A DNA stretch of 64,000 bases, taken from NCBI GenBank assembly GCA_001414485.1, contig LLEY01000243.1, positions 1 to 64,000 of the forward strand, read 5' to 3'. Below, piece by piece: positions 59,392 through 64,000 of this stretch. The notes beneath the pieces were generated by a model. That model did not search any database. It saw only the letters and a list, made by a program, of their open reading frames with translations, and was not told the DNA's origin. The position numbers and the translations under genes were made by a program. The first letter of the stretch is position 1. Every line of letters starts with the position of its first letter. Source of the stretch: Calycina herbarum (lineage: Eukaryota > Ascomycota > Leotiomycetes > Helotiales > Pezizellaceae).

Positions 59392-61043
59392 CTAGAAACC
59401 CCCAACAGACTGCGGATTCCAGAAAACGCCCGTCGGATCAACAACCTTCTCAATGCCCACCAACTTCTCCCAAGTCTCCTCCCCATAATTAAGTCTCGCA
59501 GCCTCTTCCGGAGTTAATTCCGTATCGATACAATTCGGGTAAGCCAGAAAGTCACCATCAGGCTGTGCATCTGTAATTGCTGTATTCAACCCCTTAACGA
59601 AGGTTATAATTTCTTCATCGAAAGGAGGCAGGAAGTTGGGTGTTGAGCCGAGATTCTGGGATCGTGAGTCAATAATCTATGAGAGGGGGAATAGGATGGG
59701 AAGGTGGCGGAGGAGAGAACTTACTCCAAAAACCCAGAGAGAATCTCGATGTGAGTGAGCTGATGATTGGGATGAGGGAATGTTGACTTGACTATCTCTT
59801 CCACCATAAAGGCCGATATATGTATTCCATGGATATTTCGCTGATAATCCTTCATCAACAACATAGGTGAAAAAACTTTCCAACGCTGCCGTAGTGAGTG
59901 GATAAGCTTCTCTAGTAACGACAGATTTGAAATAAAAAGTTTAGCTGGAAAAATGGTTTGGGTGAAGTAATTGAGGTCCCCGAAGTGCCATCCTCGGATG
60001 TTGAATTCGCCAGTGAAGCTTAAGAATATTTCGAGAGAGGTATCTCGATCCATGTATGGGGAGGTTGTAACGAAGTTTTTAAGTTTCAGGAAGATATCAA
60101 CTGCTGTGTCGACGGCATTTAGTGTTAAATCGAAACTAATGGAGTAGCTGACGAGTTGAGAGGGTGCTGGTTGGGTTTGGAGGTAGAAAGTTGTTCCGAT
60201 TCCGAAGCTATCTGCTGCCCCTCGGAGTGCGTAGTAGATGTCAGGGTAGCTTGTTGGTGCTGTGTGTATATAGCTTCCATTTGCTAAGACCACATCCATT
60301 GCGAGAATGGCGTCGAGTGCAAAGCCTGGAATTTATTCGTGTCAGCAAACTCTCCAGTAACAAGGAATTTCCAACAAAATTAGACTGCACGCCGCCGGTT
60401 GGGGATTGGAGAGAAATTTCTTCAAAGGAAATACATACCCCAGCGACGAGAATAATATCCAAACCCTCCATGGGTATAATTATAATGACCTCCAATACCA
60501 ACTCCAGGGAAGGTATCATGAGGAAGTGCTCTCTGACCCTGGTTAAATATTCCCACTCCCAAATTTCCAAGTTGAACTCCACCCCCAACAGTTGCAATTC
60601 CAGTTGCCCGTAAACGTCAGTGGCTTAGTTCTTCTCTAAACTTGTAAAGGGTACTCACAATTATCCAAAGAAAACCCCGTTGAAACCCTGCAAGTCCACC
60701 ATCAAACCACCATCTTTCCCACCAATTCCAAAGCTACCGAACGAGTGTCCCCCAGATCTTGGTTCTACCTTCACGCCAGCTGAAACAGCGCAAGTTAGCG
60801 AGTCGGAAACATGCTTGGGGGTGGTGAGCAAAGTGACAGCCGTGGGAGTGTACCGAAGTCGGAGATTGAATGGTGCAATTAACGAGCTCCAGTCAGAAGA
60901 AGAGTTCAAAGTGGTAGGAACATTTTTGCTTGCAAGAACAATCTTGCAGACTTTTGCGGTTGAGTAGTGATACTCTCTGGTAGACCGAGTACTTCAAATG
61001 CTAGAAAGAAGAAGAAGAAGAAGGTGGAACTTATTTGAAACAT
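59392..61043 (-). pseudogene. BBE-type FAD-linked oxidase, broken
   Basis: From the minus-strand ATG at 61043 there is a signal peptide-like start (MFQISSTFFFFFFLAFEVLG), then a frame change near 60955. The FAD-binding part follows: SDWSSLIAPFNLRLRYTPTA and VEPRSGGHSFGSFG. A frame change near 60665 and a damaged intron acceptor near 60600 come next, then LGNLGVGIFNQGQRALPHDT, VGIGGHYNYTHGGFGYYSRR, ALDAILAMDVVLANGSYI and GAADSFGIGTTF. Around 59945 the sequence jumps from FTQTIFPA to SVVTREAYPLTTAALESFF with a frame change, where family members have about 50 more residues. The C-terminal BBE part is intact after an intron: LNYGEETWEKLVGIEKVVDP and GVFWNPQSVG. Live relatives are secreted flavoenzymes oxidising sugars, alcohols or alkaloids. 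Three frame breaks and a deletion show this copy is inactive. Confidence 0.85.
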
Positions 61044-63554
61044 GGTGCGCACGTCGATACCTACAGTATTATCGCGAAGTCACGATGTTATTGTCGTCGC
61101 TTCGCGCGATGACACTTCCGACAGTCATTTTGAATGAGTAACACCATGACAACATGGTACAACTTTTTTACTGCCGAAAATCATCTCACTGTCGAAAACC
61201 GCCCAAAACCCCGGCAAAGAAAATGTCAGACAGTCTCAAAATTGTCGCGGACGTGCACCACGTCTCTATAACAAAAGTTTAACAAAGTCCCCCTCGAGTT
61301 TCAGAATCTCGCGAGTCTTGTCTCCATCCCACCTTGACTTTCTCATGGTTTGCCTTTCTGCAAAATGGGTATAGCCCAGGAGAAGATTTGCGAATTTATA
61401 TGTCATCTCCTACCTCGCTTTGGTCTCAAATTGAGTACTTTTTTTGTTGAACGGATTATAAGTCTCCATAAATATCAAGGCATCTGTAATTTTCGTAGGC
61501 TTGAGAACAGAGGAATTATGAAACAAGTCAATTTAGCGAGGGGCTTCAATATCCCAAGATTCGAGCGTCCTCGTAACTTTGATGAGGTTTCAGGAATATA
61601 TCACTTGATGAAAGCACGTTGGGTGACAAATTGAGCTAGCAAAGGGCTCGGATAAGTGTGATTTTTTCGAGTGTATTCGGAACAATTGATACCCCTCAGC
61701 CCTGAATAATTGCCCACCCCTACGAAGGACGAAAGAGAGTCACACAGCAAAAAGTTCAAAGATACAACGTAACAAAGGATTCGAGTGACGAGAAACAACA
61801 TTGAACGCCCATGAGCCCCCAAATACTCATAATCAGCGGTAAGGTGTGGAAAGAGGCTCCTCGTTCTAGACAAGCCACCTGTCTTAAGCCCCGAAGCCAC
61901 TTTCGCGGGTGGGCTAGCCCTGATTCCCGAAATAGGTAGAAAAAGCAAAAAGCGGTAAACCTAAGCCCTAAGGTCAGGAACCCGAACCTTCAGGAACAAC
62001 TCAGGGCTTCCAAAGATTCCGGGAACTTTTGAGAACCCCGAGACGTAGGAGAATAAAATATTGTCCAAGTGCAGACTGGCAACTTGGCAAATAATGATTT
62101 CCCTTTCTCTTGGAAAATTGGTTCGAGTAGGCCAAAAAACAGACCTAATTCCAATTCCAAGGCTGAGCAAGAAAAGGAAATAAAACCTCCCTTTGGGATG
62201 TCTCAAATCCCTCATCGACAGGACTTTCCCAATCCAGCAATTCCAATATGCAAGTTTGAAGTTGCACAGAATCACGGAAAAGCCCAAACCGCTCTCGTGA
62301 GAATCACGTGTACCCATCTCGAACTGAAGAAGGGAGACCATGGCGTTGTGGCTTCGCAGGGACAAGATGCTGAGTGAGGCCACCGAGTGAGGCTCAGATG
62401 AGAATGAAAAACATCATCTCCATCAGCTTGAGCCGGGCGGGCATCAACATTCCCGAGGATATGGACAACGTACCAGGATCTCCACATGTTTGGAATTGAT
62501 GGGTTGACAGGCCTGATGTAGAAATAGACTCTCTTTCCGGGTATTTTCTCATCCAGTGAGCGTGAATAGAAATGCATGAATCGGGAGGACGGGGTTTATG
62601 GTGTCATGGGGGCTAGTTTTCGCATTATTTTGTAAATGATTTTATTGGGTACTTGTAATGCGAAGCTGGCCATCACTCAGATGACAGACCGACTCGGAAT
62701 TGCTGAGCGGTTGTAATACTCCGCGGGGAAGAGGAAAGTTGACGTGTTCTAGTGGACGGGTTGCGATGCGATGGTGTTGCGGCGGGGTTGAGACCTACCG
62801 TAAGGCGTTGAGGCATTGCTGATGTACAGAATTTTTGCGACGACAGCAATAAGCATCCAGCCGTGGCGGTGGGAATGTCCAGAGGCGTCCAATTCGAGCG
62901 ATGAGTGTGAATCCTTCGCGTGCGACTGCAGGAGGAGGATGTCAGAGGATGTCAGAAGAGGGGTCGAGGCCAGTGAGAGTGTATTAATGGCATGCGGTGG
63001 TGGGAGGTTTTGGGAGGAAGGCTGAGATGCTGAGATGCTGAGATGGACGATGAATGCAGAGCAGCCGCCATGATGGATCTTGGACGAATGATGGGGATAC
63101 AAGCATCCACCTGGGGAATCGATGTTGCGCCCCTCGCAGTTCTGACGAATATCAATTTGGCCGCCTTCGCACACCTTCGGTGCTGCTGAGCTGAGGTGTG
63201 CTGCGATGTGCCTGGAGGCTTGGTGGGGTGAAAGCTCGGCCGTGACGCCTAAAGGCACTCAATATAAGAAGTGTAGAAGCTGCCTTTGGACAGTCATCTA
63301 AAGCACCGGATCGAAGGATGCCAGACGACAAAATCCATGTTACGTTTACCTCGTGTTTTCTTACGAAAGATAGTATGCTCTTCGTTGCGAGTTGCTGCTG
63401 AGAAATTTCGCTTTGTCGCTTCATTGTTCGGTTGACTGGGCTGTGCAGTTTGGAGGAGCATTTGGCATCGACATCAGGAAGAGTAGGAGTTTGTTAGGAA
63501 GCCGATGAGGATTGGAGAAGATTGGAGAGGACCAGCAACACCATCGACAGCACC
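61044..63554. other. 2.5-kb region with no supported gene
   Basis: Several frames of 80-170 codons occur on both strands (for example 61961-62383 and 62749-63258, minus) but lack recognisable motifs and splice support. A short GCTGAGAT repeat lies near 63025-63045. Nothing else was recognised. Confidence 0.35.
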
Positions 63555-63733
63555 ATGAATTGGTCATCGAGTCCCGTACACCAAGACCGAAGATATCTCT
63601 CCCCTCAAGACGCTGTGGGCGGGCGCCCTCGTCGACCCAGCGTTAATATGGGCCTGATGGCCAACATGGGCATGAGCGATTGCTGTGGTTTATCATCTAG
63701 CGCTTCAAATGGCTCTGATAATCCGCATTCGAG
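63555..63733 (+). CDS. possible first exon of a gene running off the window
   Basis: ATG at 63555 opens a frame reading MNWSSSPVHQDRRYLSPQDA and on through a Met/Gly/Ser-rich part. It ends at a good donor (GAG then GTACGTAAGG). The phase would be carried on by a distant exon outside the window or by one after 63890. The peptide is polar with a low-complexity MGLMANMGMS stretch. The donor and leader context are the main support, so this is tentative. Function unknown. Confidence 0.35.
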
Positions 63734-64000
63734 GTACGTAAGGTTGCTCGTTATACTCGTTACGCGCACGCACTTTGTACTCCCTTGATGGCGTGGTGTC
63801 TTGTTGTACTGTTTTGCTGCTATTCCGCTATTCTCCACTCTGAGAGTGCTATCCTTGCGTTGCTGCAATGTTTTTCTGTACGTACAGTTGTACGAAGGGA
63901 TTTCGTATTGGACACGGAGTACCAAAGTACTCGAGTACCTTACACACACACGGAACAGAAGGGAGTCCTTCGGCACGAGTCTTGATTATCTGACATCCGA

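Noticed and set aside
62749..63258. 169-codon minus-strand open frame
   Set aside because: His/Ser-rich composition without a family motif; likely a chance frame in GC-richer intergenic DNA.
1..64000. CRISPR array, operons, bacterial-type promoters
   Set aside because: Short introns and fungal protein families show nuclear eukaryotic DNA; no regularly spaced direct repeats with unique spacers were found.

Overview
This window looks like nuclear DNA of a filamentous ascomycete (Pezizomycotina). Most genes are split by short GT-AG introns of about 50-75 nt, many with a CTAAC- or CTGAC-type branch site. A single dispersed 5S rRNA gene is present, protein families are typical of moulds, and AT-rich decayed repeats carry CpA-to-TpA changes of the kind left by repeat-induced point mutation (RIP). 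A placement near Leotiomycetes is only an inference from general resemblance. All gene models were built by hand from conserved motifs, reading frame and splice signals; no search was run.

Layout. 1-6.6 kb: a small unknown gene, a cyclin gene of the Pch1/cyclin K-T type and a small acidic gene. 6.6-11.4 kb: gene-poor, with the 5S rRNA gene, an AT-rich transposon relic and a frame-broken L-amino-acid oxidase pseudogene. 11.7-20.9 kb: a minus-strand housekeeping block (kinesin-6-like motor, TBC Rab-GAP, E2 ubiquitin-conjugating enzyme, signal peptidase SEC11). 22.2-23.4 kb: a six-exon membrane protein gene. 26.4-30.7 kb: a ten-exon gene joining an NRPS-like adenylation domain to a membrane/ferredoxin-reductase-like module with no visible carrier domain. 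31.8-40.2 kb: a DUF4396-like membrane protein, a BTB protein, a decayed second copy of the small acidic gene, an ankyrin protein with a STAND/NLR-type N-terminus, and a polyamine-oxidase-like flavoenzyme containing a 22-nt microexon. 40.2-46.9 kb: a repeat island with a degenerate minisatellite, two inverted-repeat elements and a 512-bp mariner-type MITE. 47.0-56.9 kb: a large unknown protein, a HAD hydrolase, an aldo-keto reductase and a DUF3632-like gene. 58.4-61.0 kb: a second MITE copy and a broken BBE-type FAD oxidase. 61-64 kb: nearly empty.

How it fits together. No biosynthetic operon is evident. The core genes serve transcription (cyclin), the cytoskeleton, vesicle traffic, ubiquitylation and secretion. 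The accessory genes are flavoenzymes (one intact, two dead), the adenylation-reductase fusion and the ankyrin/STAND-type protein. The most notable signals are the carrier-less fusion enzyme; the pair of paralogous acidic genes, one silenced by two stops at glutamine codons; and the paired MITEs.
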